Source: Planctomycetaceae bacterium
GTDB lineage: Bacteria > Planctomycetota > Planctomycetia > Planctomycetales > Planctomycetaceae
Direction of reading: 5' to 3'
Assembly (NCBI GenBank): GCA_041398825.1
Contig: JAWKTX010000008.1
Location: forward strand, 349,228 to 413,227
Length of the DNA: 64,000 nucleotides
Part shown: one piece after another, positions 47,302 to 56,113 of the stretch
How positions within the stretch are numbered: position 1 is the stretch's first letter
Layout: every line of letters begins with the position of its first letter
Made by a program: the position numbers and the translations under genes
The notes under the pieces: model-generated
Told to the model about the DNA's origin: nothing
Seen by the model: the letters and a program-made list of their open reading frames with translations, nothing else
The model's database searches: none

Positions 47302-48837
47302 ATGATTCTGCTCGAGTTCGTCTTGAACGGCAGCCAAAGATTCCGTTGGTCTGTTCTTCTGGCCACTCTGCCCGTTCTCGTGTGCCGGGCGCTGGCCGGT
47401 GAGTCAATCCGTCAGGAGGCGGCATCGGCGAATCCTTCCAGTGCCGCCCGCCCTCTCAATGTTCTGCTGATCATGTCTGATGACCTGACAGCGACTGCGC
47501 TGTCGTGTTATGGCAACTCAGTTTGCAGCACTCCAAACATTGATTCGCTGGCCAGTCGGGGAACCCGCTTTACTCGAGCCTATTGTCAGGCAACCTATTG
47601 CGGTCCTTCCCGGGCGTCGATGCTGACGGGATATTATCCGCATGCCACTGGGGTCCTTGGTTATACGAACCCGAGGCCACAAATCGGCGATCGAGCCACC
47701 TGGCCACAACATTTCAAAAACAACGGCTACTACAGCGCTCGTGTGAGTAAGATTTTTCATATGGGTGTCCCGGGTGGAATTGAGATCGGTGGCGATGGCC
47801 GGGATCACAATCATTACAACGGTGCCGATGATGAATTCTCCTGGACCGAACGATTCAACAGTCCAGGCCCGGAGTGGAAAGCTGTGGGAACCGGGGAGAC
47901 CCTGGAAGGGAACCCCGATGGCAAAAAACCTGTTGTGGGTGGCAATACATTTGTTGTGGTTGAAGCTGAGGGTGATGACCTTGTGCATTCGGATGGCATG
48001 ACAGCTGAGAAAGCGGTTCGACTGATCCACGATCACAAGGATCAGCCATTCTGGCTTGGCGTTGGATTTGTTCGGCCACATGTCCCGTTCGTGGCTCCGT
48101 CCCGCTACTTCCGGCCCTTCAAGCCATTCGACAGGATGGAATTGCCGCCGAAGCTCGAAGGCGACTGGGACGATATTCCAGAGGCAGGCATCAATTACAA
48201 GACCAGTCTCAATATGAAGATGGACGAGCGGCGGCAGAAAAAAGCAGTCGGCGCGTACTATGCCTGCGTTAGCTATGTCGACACTCAGGTCGGTAAAGTG
48301 CTGGCCGCCGTTCGGGACGCAGGTATCGAAGACCACACCGTTGTGATCTTTACCAGTGATCACGGTTACCATCTGGGTGAGCATGACTTCTGGGCCAAGG
48401 TGAGTCTGCGGGATGAATCGGCGGCAGTCCCCCTGATTATTTGTTTGCCTGGCCAAAGGCCGTCTGTCTGCCATAGCCTGGTCGAACTGATCGATCTTTT
48501 TCCGACGACGGCAAAACTATGCGGACTAAATATTCCTGAGCGGCTTCAGGGCCGGGACATCTCACCGCTGTTGCGCAATCCCGATTTGTCTGTGCGTGAC
48601 GCGGCGTTCAGCGTGGCTCCAAGCCGAAAAGGATTTCTGTTGCGAGAGGACCAGTATGCGTTTATCCAATACGGCGAGGACGCAGAGGGTGGCATGGAAC
48701 TGTTCAACGTTCAAACCGACCCACAGCAATTCACAAACCTCGCACAACTTCCGTCGCACGCTGGCCAGGTGAAGGACTTTCGGCAGAAGATGTCGGCCAG
48801 GCTGGCAGCGATCAGGCAAAATGATCTGGGCAGGTGA
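47302..48837 (+). CDS. Sulfatase (iduronate-2-sulfatase-like)
   Basis: The protein has 511 residues from the Met at 47302. AGGAG nine bases upstream decides this start over 47248. A signal peptide follows (WSVLLATLPVLVCRALA). The metal-binding NVLLIMSDDL (Asp60, Asp61) and the sulfatase signature YCGPSRASMLTGYYP (Cys100, matured to formylglycine) are intact. PHVPFVAPSRYFRPF and IFTSDHGYHLGEHDFWAKVS are typical of the iduronate-sulfatase group. It would cleave sulfate esters from sulfated polysaccharides in the periplasm. The required formylglycine-generating enzyme is not in this window. It is divergent from the TlpA-like gene. Confidence 0.94.
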   Translation: MILLEFVLNGSQRFRWSVLLATLPVLVCRALAGESIRQEAASANPSSAARPLNVLLIMSDDLTATALSCYGNSVCSTPNIDSLASRGTRFTRAYCQATYCGPSRASMLTGYYPHATGVLGYTNPRPQIGDRATWPQHFKNNGYYSARVSKIFHMGVPGGIEIGGDGRDHNHYNGADDEFSWTERFNSPGPEWKAVGTGETLEGNPDGKKPVVGGNTFVVVEAEGDDLVHSDGMTAEKAVRLIHDHKDQPFWLGVGFVRPHVPFVAPSRYFRPFKPFDRMELPPKLEGDWDDIPEAGINYKTSLNMKMDERRQKKAVGAYYACVSYVDTQVGKVLAAVRDAGIEDHTVVIFTSDHGYHLGEHDFWAKVSLRDESAAVPLIICLPGQRPSVCHSLVELIDLFPTTAKLCGLNIPERLQGRDISPLLRNPDLSVRDAAFSVAPSRKGFLLREDQYAFIQYGEDAEGGMELFNVQTDPQQFTNLAQLPSHAGQVKDFRQKMSARLAAIRQNDLGR

Positions 48838-49257
48838 TGTGGGTTGTTCGCGTAGAACCAACGCGAGGAGCCGCCTCATTTCAAGCATTCCATGCGCAGC
48901 GCCATGATGTGACTTGGCCAATTCTGTCTTGAGGTCTAAAACATCCTCGAGGTCTAACCTAACCTCGCAGCCTGTTCAAAAACAGGACTGGCTCGAGCAG
49001 GAAACGCTGAAACGCGATGGTTTCCAGTCGTCCTGCGTGCCTGTCCCGGATTGTTAACGGACAGCTAAGATATCTGGACCGGTGAGCGACAGGACGTGCC
49101 GAAAGGCTCTCCGTCGACGCGTTGCCAGTCTGTCAAAAGCAATGCACTTTTCTGAAATGCGTCCGCCTGATTCTTAACAGGCATCGTTTGATGAATTCCT
49201 GTCTTCTTACGTTCGTGAACTGCGTAATCTGCCTCGCACAATCTGCAAAGTCCTGAG
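48838..49257. other. Intergenic region between the sulfatase and the OYE gene
   Basis: About 420 bases between two plus-strand genes. I see no coding sequence, clear terminator or promoter. Confidence 0.4.
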
Positions 49258-50355
49258 ATGACCCAAAAATCCCTGCTTCAGCCTTTCTCACTAGGTGACC
49301 TGCAACTTCCAAACCGCATCGTGATGGCTCCCCTGACTCGCGCGCGATCTGGTCCGGATCGGATCCCCAATCACATCATGGCGGAATACTATGTTCAACG
49401 AAGTTCTGCCGGTCTGATCATCTCTGAGGCTACGACAATCTCTGAAGAAGCGAACGGTTGGGTCGAGTCGCCCGGCATCTACACAGACGCCATGATCGCG
49501 GGCTGGTCCGGAGTTGTGGATTCTGTTCATCAGGCAGGCGGTCGCATTTTCCTGCAGCTTTGGCACATGGGCCGAGCTTCTCACAGCAGTTTTCACAATG
49601 GGCATCCTGCGGTTGCGCCGTCCGCTATTGCTATTCATGGCGACGACATCCACACACCAATCGGAAAACAGCCGCATGAAACGCCTCGTGCGCTGGAAAC
49701 CGACGAAATTCCTCGCGTTGTGGACGACTACCACAAGGCGGCCGCCAATGCGAAGAAGGCTGGCTTCGACGGTGTGGAAATTCATGCGGCCAATGGTTAT
49801 CTGATCGATCAGTTCCTTCAGTCGAAATCAAACCATCGCACCGATGCCTACGGAGGAAGCGTTGAAAATCGCTATCGCTTTCTGGGCGAGGTTGTGTCGG
49901 CTGTCACATCTGAAGTTCCCGCTGATCGAGTTGGCGTGCGACTGGCTCCAAATGGCGTTTTTAACGATATGGGTTCGCCGGATTTCAGAGAGCAGTTCTT
50001 GTTCGCCGCATCACAGCTGGACAATTTTGGTCTTGCCTATCTGCATGTCATGGACGGACTGGCATTTGGTTTCCATGAACTTGGTGAACCGATGACCCTG
50101 AATGATTTTCGCAAAGTGTTCGCGGGGCCGCTGATTGCCAACTGTGGCTACACGCCGGAATCAGCCGACGCTGCTGTTGAATCGGGTGCCGCAGACCTTG
50201 TGGCATTTGGTCGGCCATTTATCAGCAATCCGGACTTTGTGGAAAGGGTTCGTAACAGCTGGCCGCTTGCCCCCGAGGCCGATGTCTCTGACTGGTACTC
50301 ACCAACGGGAGCCACGGGTTACATCGACTTTCCACTGCATGTGGCAAATCGCTGA
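49258..50355 (+). CDS. Old Yellow Enzyme family NADH:flavin oxidoreductase (alkene reductase)
   Basis: The protein has 365 residues, standard for the NemA/OYE group. It reduces activated C=C bonds of enones or nitro-compounds with FMN and NAD(P)H. Visible blocks are LPNRIVMAPLTRARSGPDRI, then RIFLQLWHMGRASH, the HAANGYLIDQFLQS motif with the substrate-binding His/Asn pair replaced as in many bacterial OYEs (HAAN), NHRTDAYGGSVENRYRF, and AFGRPFISNPDFVERVRN. It is cytosolic, possibly for detoxification. It is the last ordinary gene before the RHS island, whose first fragment begins within 60 bases of its stop. Confidence 0.95.
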   Translation: MTQKSLLQPFSLGDLQLPNRIVMAPLTRARSGPDRIPNHIMAEYYVQRSSAGLIISEATTISEEANGWVESPGIYTDAMIAGWSGVVDSVHQAGGRIFLQLWHMGRASHSSFHNGHPAVAPSAIAIHGDDIHTPIGKQPHETPRALETDEIPRVVDDYHKAAANAKKAGFDGVEIHAANGYLIDQFLQSKSNHRTDAYGGSVENRYRFLGEVVSAVTSEVPADRVGVRLAPNGVFNDMGSPDFREQFLFAASQLDNFGLAYLHVMDGLAFGFHELGEPMTLNDFRKVFAGPLIANCGYTPESADAAVESGAADLVAFGRPFISNPDFVERVRNSWPLAPEADVSDWYSPTGATGYIDFPLHVANR

Positions 50356-50411
50356 ACTGGCCGTCTGGCTGCACTCCTCCAATGCGTTCCGGCGGTGCTT
50401 CCGGAAACAAT

Positions 50412-51800
50412 ATGGTGCTTGTAACATTCAATGAATACGATGACGGGCAGGATGGCGGCGACGGAAACCTGACGCGGGCCGAGGCTTGCGCGGACTCGGT
50501 GACGTTCCGGGAGACAAGTTTCGAACACGATTTCCGCAATCGTCAGACGGCTGTCATTGGAGAAGAAAACGCCTGCAGCGTCAGCGTGTATGACAACCTG
50601 AGCCGCGTCATTCAGCGAGAATCCCGGTGGGGCTCGTCGACCGGAACGCTTCTTTCGAAATCGGTGACAAAGTTTGATGACCGGGGCCGTGTCTATCAGG
50701 CGGTGGCCTATGCGGTGAATCCGAGTACAGGAGCCACAGGCAATTCGCTGACCAGCAACAATTGGTATGACGCAGGCGGTAATCTGATCAAATCACTGCC
50801 AGCCGGGTCTGACCTGTTCAGCAACACCACGTACGACATTTTGGGGCGAGCGACGCATCAGTATTCGGGCTACGATCTGGATGAGACAACCTACGCGGAA
50901 GCAGAAACCGTCGTGGGTGACACGATCATGGAACAGCAGGAGATGACCTACAACCAGGTCGGTTCTGTGCTGAGCACAGCTTCAAAGCAGCGGTATCATG
51001 ATGCGGCTGCCACACAAACCGGAGCCCTCGGCAATCCGTCCACGACACCGAAGGCTCGTGTGACATACGCAGCATCGTGGTTTGATGGTGTGGGACGCAC
51101 GATTGCCTCAGCCGATTACGGAACGAATGGCGGGACGGCTCTCAGTCGGCCTTCGACTGTCCCGACTCGATCCGACACGATTCTGGTCAACTCGACCGTC
51201 TACAACAGCGAAGGCGAAGTGGAATCGACGTTTGATCCAAAGAACACCGAAACTCGTTTTGAGTACGATGATGCCGGACGTCAGACGGCTCAGATTGAGA
51301 ATTACATTTCCGGCTCCAGCGGTTGGGATAAGAATCGGACAACGTGGACGTCCTACACTGCCGATGGCCAGGTGGAAACACTCACAGCATCCAACGGAAG
51401 TACAGGCAATCAGCAGACCGTCTATTACTACGGCACCACGCTGGCCGACTCCTCCATTGCTTCAAGCCGTCTTCTGGTGAAGGTGGCGTATCCGGATGCG
51501 GTGATTGCAACGGTCTTATCAATCGCATCATGCCTCCGTTGCGGGATCGCCGCGTTCCAACCAAGAGCTTCTCCACCACAACGTCAGCCACCTCAGCCTC
51601 AGCCACCTCCTGATGGCGATGGATCCGGATCTGCAAACAGATCCTGGATGACTTTCCACTGTAAATCACTGACAAATGGCTTCGGGGCCGTCCTGGACCC
51701 TGTCGTATTCGGCCGACGTCGTTGCGGCCACGAGGACAGGGTAATCAACATAAGAGCGTCTCCTTTCGCTCACGCTAATATGCAAATCCCCTGCCATTGA
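50412..51800 (+). CDS. Truncated RHS repeat protein (central part) with an unrelated tail
   Basis: Residues from VLVTFNEYDDGQDGGDGNLT to SSRLLVKVAYPDAV are RHS/YD-repeat sequence (for example STVYNSEGEVESTFDPKNTE, then RFEYDDAGRQTAQIENYISG). The signal peptide, N-terminal part and core end of a full RHS protein are missing. After about 51510 the translation switches abruptly to a Pro/Gln-rich stretch (PPQRQPPQPQPPPDGDGSGS) and a short Arg/His/Cys-containing end. Full RHS proteins are large secreted shells that encapsulate a C-terminal toxin. This piece alone has no export signal and is probably a remnant. The 50412 Met has only a weak Shine-Dalgarno; the frame is also open from 50382. Confidence 0.75.
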   Translation: MVLVTFNEYDDGQDGGDGNLTRAEACADSVTFRETSFEHDFRNRQTAVIGEENACSVSVYDNLSRVIQRESRWGSSTGTLLSKSVTKFDDRGRVYQAVAYAVNPSTGATGNSLTSNNWYDAGGNLIKSLPAGSDLFSNTTYDILGRATHQYSGYDLDETTYAEAETVVGDTIMEQQEMTYNQVGSVLSTASKQRYHDAAATQTGALGNPSTTPKARVTYAASWFDGVGRTIASADYGTNGGTALSRPSTVPTRSDTILVNSTVYNSEGEVESTFDPKNTETRFEYDDAGRQTAQIENYISGSSGWDKNRTTWTSYTADGQVETLTASNGSTGNQQTVYYYGTTLADSSIASSRLLVKVAYPDAVIATVLSIASCLRCGIAAFQPRASPPQRQPPQPQPPPDGDGSGSANRSWMTFHCKSLTNGFGAVLDPVVFGRRRCGHEDRVINIRASPFAHANMQIPCH

Positions 51801-51827
51801 AGTTTCTACAATCAAGTTTTGAAATGA

Positions 51828-52022
51828 CCTCTAAGGATTTTCGACTGTGAAGATCGATACCCAGTAGATTGCCTTCTTGACGGGAAGGTTTGTGTTCCGC
51901 AGTGGGCACCTGAGGGATTTTTTCATACCACTAATCAATTCCAACTCCCTTGGGATCCTGTTTCCACGGCCACGATTGAGATAGTATCCGAGGTTCTGCA
52001 ATGGACGACATTTCTCTATTGA
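51828..52022 (+). pseudogene. Possible remnant of an RHS C-terminal tip
   Basis: An open frame of 64 codons without a start codon has protein-like composition (LLDGKVCVPQWAPEGFFHTT, ending STATIEIVSEVLQWTTFLY). Its stop overlaps the start of the 193-residue gene by 22 bases. Overlapping or adjoining toxin tip and immunity genes are common in RHS loci, so this may be the end of a decayed toxin tip. The evidence is only positional. Confidence 0.3.
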
Positions 52023-52582
52023 AGGTTCCAAACTTTGTTTATGGGCCAGACTGTTCTGCATGGGACGTTGAAGATGTGTATGCGACCGCATTGTCCGCAG
52101 AATCAGAGTCATCTCTCCGGTTGTCCTGTTGGAAGGAATACATGCGGCGTTGCCCGTATGGTAATGGCTCTTTTGAGATGGTGGCGTACCTACTGAATGA
52201 TGCCGGAGATGCCATCAGATTCGAGGCAATTTCGGTTGTCTGTTACGTTGCTCATTTGGGACTCAAGCCAGATCTCGGAGTTGATCCGAATAACTATCGC
52301 TCGGTGATTGAATCCTTGAGGATTGAGTCAAACCACTTTATGAAGCCATGGGCGTTGGCCGCTCGCTTCGGATTGGTGGATCTCTCCGCTGTGACTGAAG
52401 CTCAAGCAGAAGTTGATCGATGTAGTCAGGCAATTGCCGCGTTGGTCCAAAAGAACAACGAGACAGTGGGCGGCATCGATGAAATTGAGTTCTTGAGACT
52501 TCGGGCATTGAGCGATATGAAACATGTCGCTCAGGACATCATAGATCGAAAACACCGTATGCCCTTAATCCTTCGTTCGTGA
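52001..52582 (+). CDS. Hypothetical protein, candidate immunity protein
   Basis: The protein has 193 residues, soluble, with no signal peptide. The start is supported by GAGG eight bases upstream. It is acidic and mostly helical, with HEAT-like pattern in FEMVAYLLNDAGDAIRFEAI and a C-terminal helix (IEFLRLRALSDMKHVAQDII). I do not recognise the family. It sits between two RHS fragments and directly after a possible tip remnant, where immunity genes are found in polymorphic toxin loci. That role is inference. Confidence 0.5.
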   Translation: MDDISLLKVPNFVYGPDCSAWDVEDVYATALSAESESSLRLSCWKEYMRRCPYGNGSFEMVAYLLNDAGDAIRFEAISVVCYVAHLGLKPDLGVDPNNYRSVIESLRIESNHFMKPWALAARFGLVDLSAVTEAQAEVDRCSQAIAALVQKNNETVGGIDEIEFLRLRALSDMKHVAQDIIDRKHRMPLILRS

Positions 52583-52764
52583 AATCTCCATTCTAAGAAT
52601 GGCTCGATTTGAAGGCACTTGTTAGCATCGGTCAGCAGATGCATTCGAAAACTCTTTTCAGCAGAATTGATCACGCCGTTCATTGATAGGAGCAAGCGAC
52701 CAGCGGGAGCGGATTGTCATCTTCCCGGCGTCAGTTCGAGCCCGCGTCAAGGGTCGTACCCTTG
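52583..52764. other. Short non-coding stretch between the 193-residue gene and the next RHS fragment
   Basis: Contains a small perfect inverted repeat (CCATTCT, A, AGAATGG) at 52589-52603. No coding sequence was recognised. Confidence 0.35.
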
Positions 52765-52934
52765 CAGGCGCATGGTGGGACGGTGAACACGTCGACGACT
52801 CCGAAAGTTCAGTACAGCTGCGCAAACGGCTCGTCGAACACGATCCGTATCACGGGGATGACGTACCCGAACGGTCGCTGTCTTGTCCAAAACAATGTGG
52901 TTGATGATTACGGCACCTCTGGCAGCATCAATGA
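52765..52934 (+). pseudogene. Short internal RHS fragment
   Basis: Translation gives HGGTVNTSTTPKVQYSCANG, then SSNTIRITGMTYPNGR and NVVDDYGTSGSIN, matching the RHS copy that begins at 63317. Relative to that copy it carries a 15-base in-frame insertion after TYPNGR and ends abruptly at the REP-like palindrome at 52935. Too short to function. Confidence 0.8.
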
Positions 52935-52981
52935 GGGGAATCGCTAAAGGGGACATTGTGAATGTCCCCTTCGTGATTCTC
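52935..52981. repeat. REP-like imperfect palindrome
   Basis: GGGAATCGCTAAAGGGGACATT, given here as two joined arms GGGAATCGCT and AAAGGGGACATT, is followed by GTG and the complementary AATGTCCCCTT, then GTGATTCTC. The core stem AAGGGGACATT/AATGTCCCCTT is perfect. The same left arm recurs three times at 57018-57096. It terminates the RHS fragment at 52934. Confidence 0.75.
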
Positions 52982-53042
52982 TGGAAACGAACCGAAACAA
53001 TCGCGGATTCTTCCACCTCCAACAGCGCCATTCATTCCATCA

Positions 53043-53756
53043 GTGGAACCATTGATCGGTCCGCAGGTGACTCCTCCCGCGCCGCCTGCGCCTTTGAACC
53101 CGCAAACTTGCCCAGCTACATGTCCAATGCCAGACATCGGACCAAAAGCGGGAGTTGGAGGCTGCGTCTTCGTTGGCGTTGTGCTGATCGACACTGATCC
53201 CGTGCCCGACCCGAGACAACAACCCAGAATTCCGTGGCCTACCGATCCGGAGAACAAGCGCACACGATACGAATGTCGAGTTCGTGCGAGGAATTGGCAC
53301 ATGGACCACCCTTGTCAGGGTAGAATTTTCATTCACGTGAGTTACGACGAGGCCGAGGCAAGAAATATCGTGAGCACGGTGTGTGTGGAGGCTGGCTGCC
53401 ACAAGGCGGTGATTGCGGGCACGCGAAGTGCCGACCTCTGCCCAACTGAGTCGAGTTTTTTACAGCGGGGCTCTTCAATGACAGGTTTTTGCGATTGGCG
53501 ACGCTTGAAGATCGGTGACGCGGTTAGACTTATCGAATGGCCAATGGAACTGCGACGGGACTGGTTACATTTAGAAACACAAGAGCTTTACGATTGGCTG
53601 ATCGAGTCTGGAACTGTCGTAGTAGTCTCGGAAATCGATGATTCGGGATTGCCGTATTGTAATGTCCAACGAACGATCGATGGGGTGCAATGGCGAGAAT
53701 GGCTCGCGTTAAACCATGGCGGGATCGAATTGGTCCTTTGCAGGGCTTCAGAGTAG
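53043..53756 (+). CDS. Hypothetical protein with Pro/Cys-rich N-terminus; possible tip and immunity in one frame
   Basis: The frame has 237 codons from a GTG at 53043 and stays open and Pro-rich upstream to about 52973. The first part is Pro- and Cys-rich (QVTPPAPPAPLNPQTCPATC), then a basic and acidic mixed region with several Cys (RTRYECRVRARNWHMDHPC, VCVEAGCHKAV). The last 92 residues, from the Met at 53478 (MTGFCDWRRLKIGDAVRLIE), look like a separate small domain rich in Trp. Pro-rich linkers often separate RHS cores from tips. The frame may thus join the end of a tip and its immunity protein after loss of a stop. No family was recognised, and the start is uncertain. Confidence 0.45.
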   Translation: MEPLIGPQVTPPAPPAPLNPQTCPATCPMPDIGPKAGVGGCVFVGVVLIDTDPVPDPRQQPRIPWPTDPENKRTRYECRVRARNWHMDHPCQGRIFIHVSYDEAEARNIVSTVCVEAGCHKAVIAGTRSADLCPTESSFLQRGSSMTGFCDWRRLKIGDAVRLIEWPMELRRDWLHLETQELYDWLIESGTVVVVSEIDDSGLPYCNVQRTIDGVQWREWLALNHGGIELVLCRASE

Positions 53757-53821
53757 ACTGCATTTATGGTATGCGATTGACGCTGGATGAAGGATTTGGG
53801 GGCGGGATACAATGGGTCTGG

Positions 53822-54408
53822 CTAGTGTAGTGTCTTTGAAATGTGGTGAATTATTCGGCGCTGAATTGTGCGTGCGGTGTTGAATGGGTATCTGATTCTT
53901 TAAGGAGGATATCCATGCGAGTGGCACCGGCGATCGAGTTGACTCAGGAAGAGCGAACGACGCTGACAAAGTACAGCCGCGGAAGGAACACGCCTGCGAA
54001 AATCGTGCTTCGTGCGAAGGTGATTCTGCGAGCGGCCGAGGGGCTTCAGAATAAGGTAATCGCCGCAGAACTGCAGACCGATCCGCAGTTTGTCTGTCGC
54101 TGGCGAACTCGCTTTGTCAAAGGACGCCTGAAGGCCATTGAAAAGGATGCACCGCGAAGTGGGCGAAAGCCGTGCCAGAAGGTTGTGAAGATGGTTCTCG
54201 ACGCGACAACTCAGGAGAAGCCTGCGGGAGCCACGCACTGGAGCGTGCGAACACTGGCGCAGCATCTGGGTGTCAGTCGTTCGGTGGTGCATCGCGTGTG
54301 GCGGCAGCACAATCTTCAGCCGCATCGAACGAAGACGTTCAAGGTTTCGAACGATCCGAAGTTTGAAGAAAAACTGCATGATGTTGTGGGTCTGGACCTT
54401 AAGCCACT
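53822..54408 (+). mobile_element. Truncated IS630-family element (left half)
   Basis: The left end CTAGTGTAGTGTCTTTGAAA is identical to that of the intact copy at 59417. Across about 585 bases I counted only three differences from that copy. Homology stops near 54408, at the codon after HDVVGL, and the right half with two of the three catalytic residues is missing. The near-identity implies recent duplication. Confidence 0.9.
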
Positions 54409-54430
54409 ATTGCCTTACAAAACTCCGTAG
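53915..54430 (+). pseudogene. Truncated IS630-family transposase
   Basis: Starts at ATG after AAGGAGG with MRVAPAIELTQEERTTLTKY and keeps the N-terminal helix-turn-helix region (NKVIAAELQTDPQFVCRWRT) and the second HTH (TLAQHLGVSRSVVHRVWRQ). It ends after about 160 native residues plus a few foreign codons, before the whole DDE catalytic domain. It could still bind DNA but cannot transpose. Confidence 0.9.
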
Positions 54431-54446
54431 GAGGCGCTGAAGCGTG

Positions 54447-54841
54447 GATTTTGGCAAGGTGTTATCCCATGATGATAACTTAGACGGCAGAGGTTCACAA
54501 TAAGAAATAACGCGCTGACTGGTCGCAGCGGTGCCCCACGTCAGGTTTACCAAATGCCGGGGCGGAGCATACCGATGTCGTTCGGGTTATGGGAACACCG
54601 GAATATCTTCTGTCCGAACGATGTTTCTCGGAAATCCGGATGAAAAGAAGTTCCGTCGTTTGTTGTGTCTGCTGCAGACACGCCTTCATGGGCCAGTTCC
54701 TGACTGGGGTCACGCGTCAGCTCTAAAGAACGTTGACTGCGCCGCAATCCACTGCTTGTCCAGGAACGCGGAGACTTTCCGATTCACGTTACCTTTACGA
54801 CATCGAGGATGGAGTCTCGCGGTGAATAATTAAGAGAATTG
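54447..54841 (+). repeat. Decayed copy of a 0.4-kb duplicated segment (copy 1)
   Basis: Aligns along its length with 55518-55929. It is shorter by about 17 bases, mainly from many one- and two-base deletions, for example AAGGTG against AAGGCTG and GCGGAGCATACC against GCGGGAGCAATTTACC. The blocks TTACCTTTACGACATCGAGG and TGGTCGCAGCGGTGCCCC are unchanged. It lies just after the truncated IS630 copy. No frame stays open through it. Confidence 0.85.
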
Positions 54842-55517
54842 TGCTTTGTCTGAAGATTTTGTGGCTGCACCATACGACTTCGTCTGTGGACGGTCTCCCT
54901 CTTTGATGAGAGCGATGTTCTCGAACTGTTTCCTTGGCTTCATGACGCCAGAAACCCGTCAATCTTGGCTCGCCAGATGAGGTGGTTCAGGTTTGACACC
55001 GAATTCATGTCCATAGAAAGGCTTCAGAATGGCTCGGAAAAGAAACAGGCGAATTCGACTCGCCGGCGTCACGGATGAGTTCAGAAAAGCAGTGTAGTTG
55101 CTTCTTGGATTACACTGCATCGGTTGCTGCTGGGCTTTCCTCAACGCGTTTTATATCGGAACAAGCTGATCCAGTGCCCAGTGGCGCTCGTTTGAGACGA
55201 AGTAAGGACCTGAAGCCGATCTCTCGAAGAGAGGTAAAGCGACTATTTTCGGCCGCAACGAATGCCACGCTATGCGGCCGAATCCATCGAGGAAGCTCGT
55301 GCAAACGTCTCTGAAGTCTGTCGCCATCTTGGTGTGAACCGCCAGCTCGGCTGAGCCCACAAATTCGAAGACGGATGCTCAACTACTCCACTGATGATTC
55401 TCAACGTCAACGCTACCTTCGACACCGAAGACCTCAAAGAAGGATCTGTGATATAAAGGTCCTGCATGCACTAATTAAAAACCGAAATCGTCGCAAAAAA
55501 CGAAAACCGGATGGACC
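54842..55517. other. Region without recognisable genes between the two 0.4-kb repeats
   Basis: Several short open frames occur on both strands, none with a clear Shine-Dalgarno or domain. It probably consists of degraded gene fragments. The origin is unknown. Confidence 0.4.
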
Positions 55518-55929
55518 GATTTTGGCAAGGCTGTTATCCTATTGATGATAACTTAGACGGACCAGAGGTTCACAATAAGAAATCAATTCGCGTTGACTGG
55601 TCGCAGCGGTGCCCCACGTCAGGCTTACCAAATGCCGGGGCGGGAGCAATTTACCGATGTCGTTCGGGTTATGGAGAACACCGGAATATCTTCTGTCCGA
55701 ACGATGTTTCTCGGAATTATCCGGATCGAAAAGAAGGTTCCGTCGTTTGTTGTGTCTGCTGCAGAGACACGCCCGCGGGCCAGTTCCTGACTAGGGGTGC
55801 CGTCATGCCTAAAGAACGTTGACTGATCGCCGCAATCCACTGCTTGAGTTGAATGCAAGGACTTTCCGATTCACGTTACCTTTACGACATCGAGGGATGG
55901 AGTCTCGCGGTGAATAATTAAGAGAATTG
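55518..55929 (+). repeat. 0.4-kb duplicated segment (copy 2, fuller version)
   Basis: About 412 bases homologous to 54447-54841. One frame is open for about 100 codons (DDNLDGPEVHNKKSIRVDWS, then CPTSGLPNAGAGAIYRC), Cys-rich, ending at 55822. I could not match it to a family, and it is not preserved in copy 1. Best described as a repeat or the end of a dead gene. Confidence 0.8.
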
Positions 55930-56113
55930 GGGTTTCGTTTGAAAGGGCAAATCTTGTCTACGAACGCAGACACTCCAGCCTCGAGTACAGGACGCCAGCT
56001 CAGTTCGAACAGCTCATCAAACTCTCAAAATAAGAGAATGACCTGTCCCTGAAACCTGTACCACCTCAAGAATAGACTTTGAAGACTTAGAGAATGGGCT
56101 ACCTCGCCTACCG
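55930..56113. other. Short spacer before the 248-residue ORF
   Basis: No coding sequence, repeat or hairpin recognised. Confidence 0.35.
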
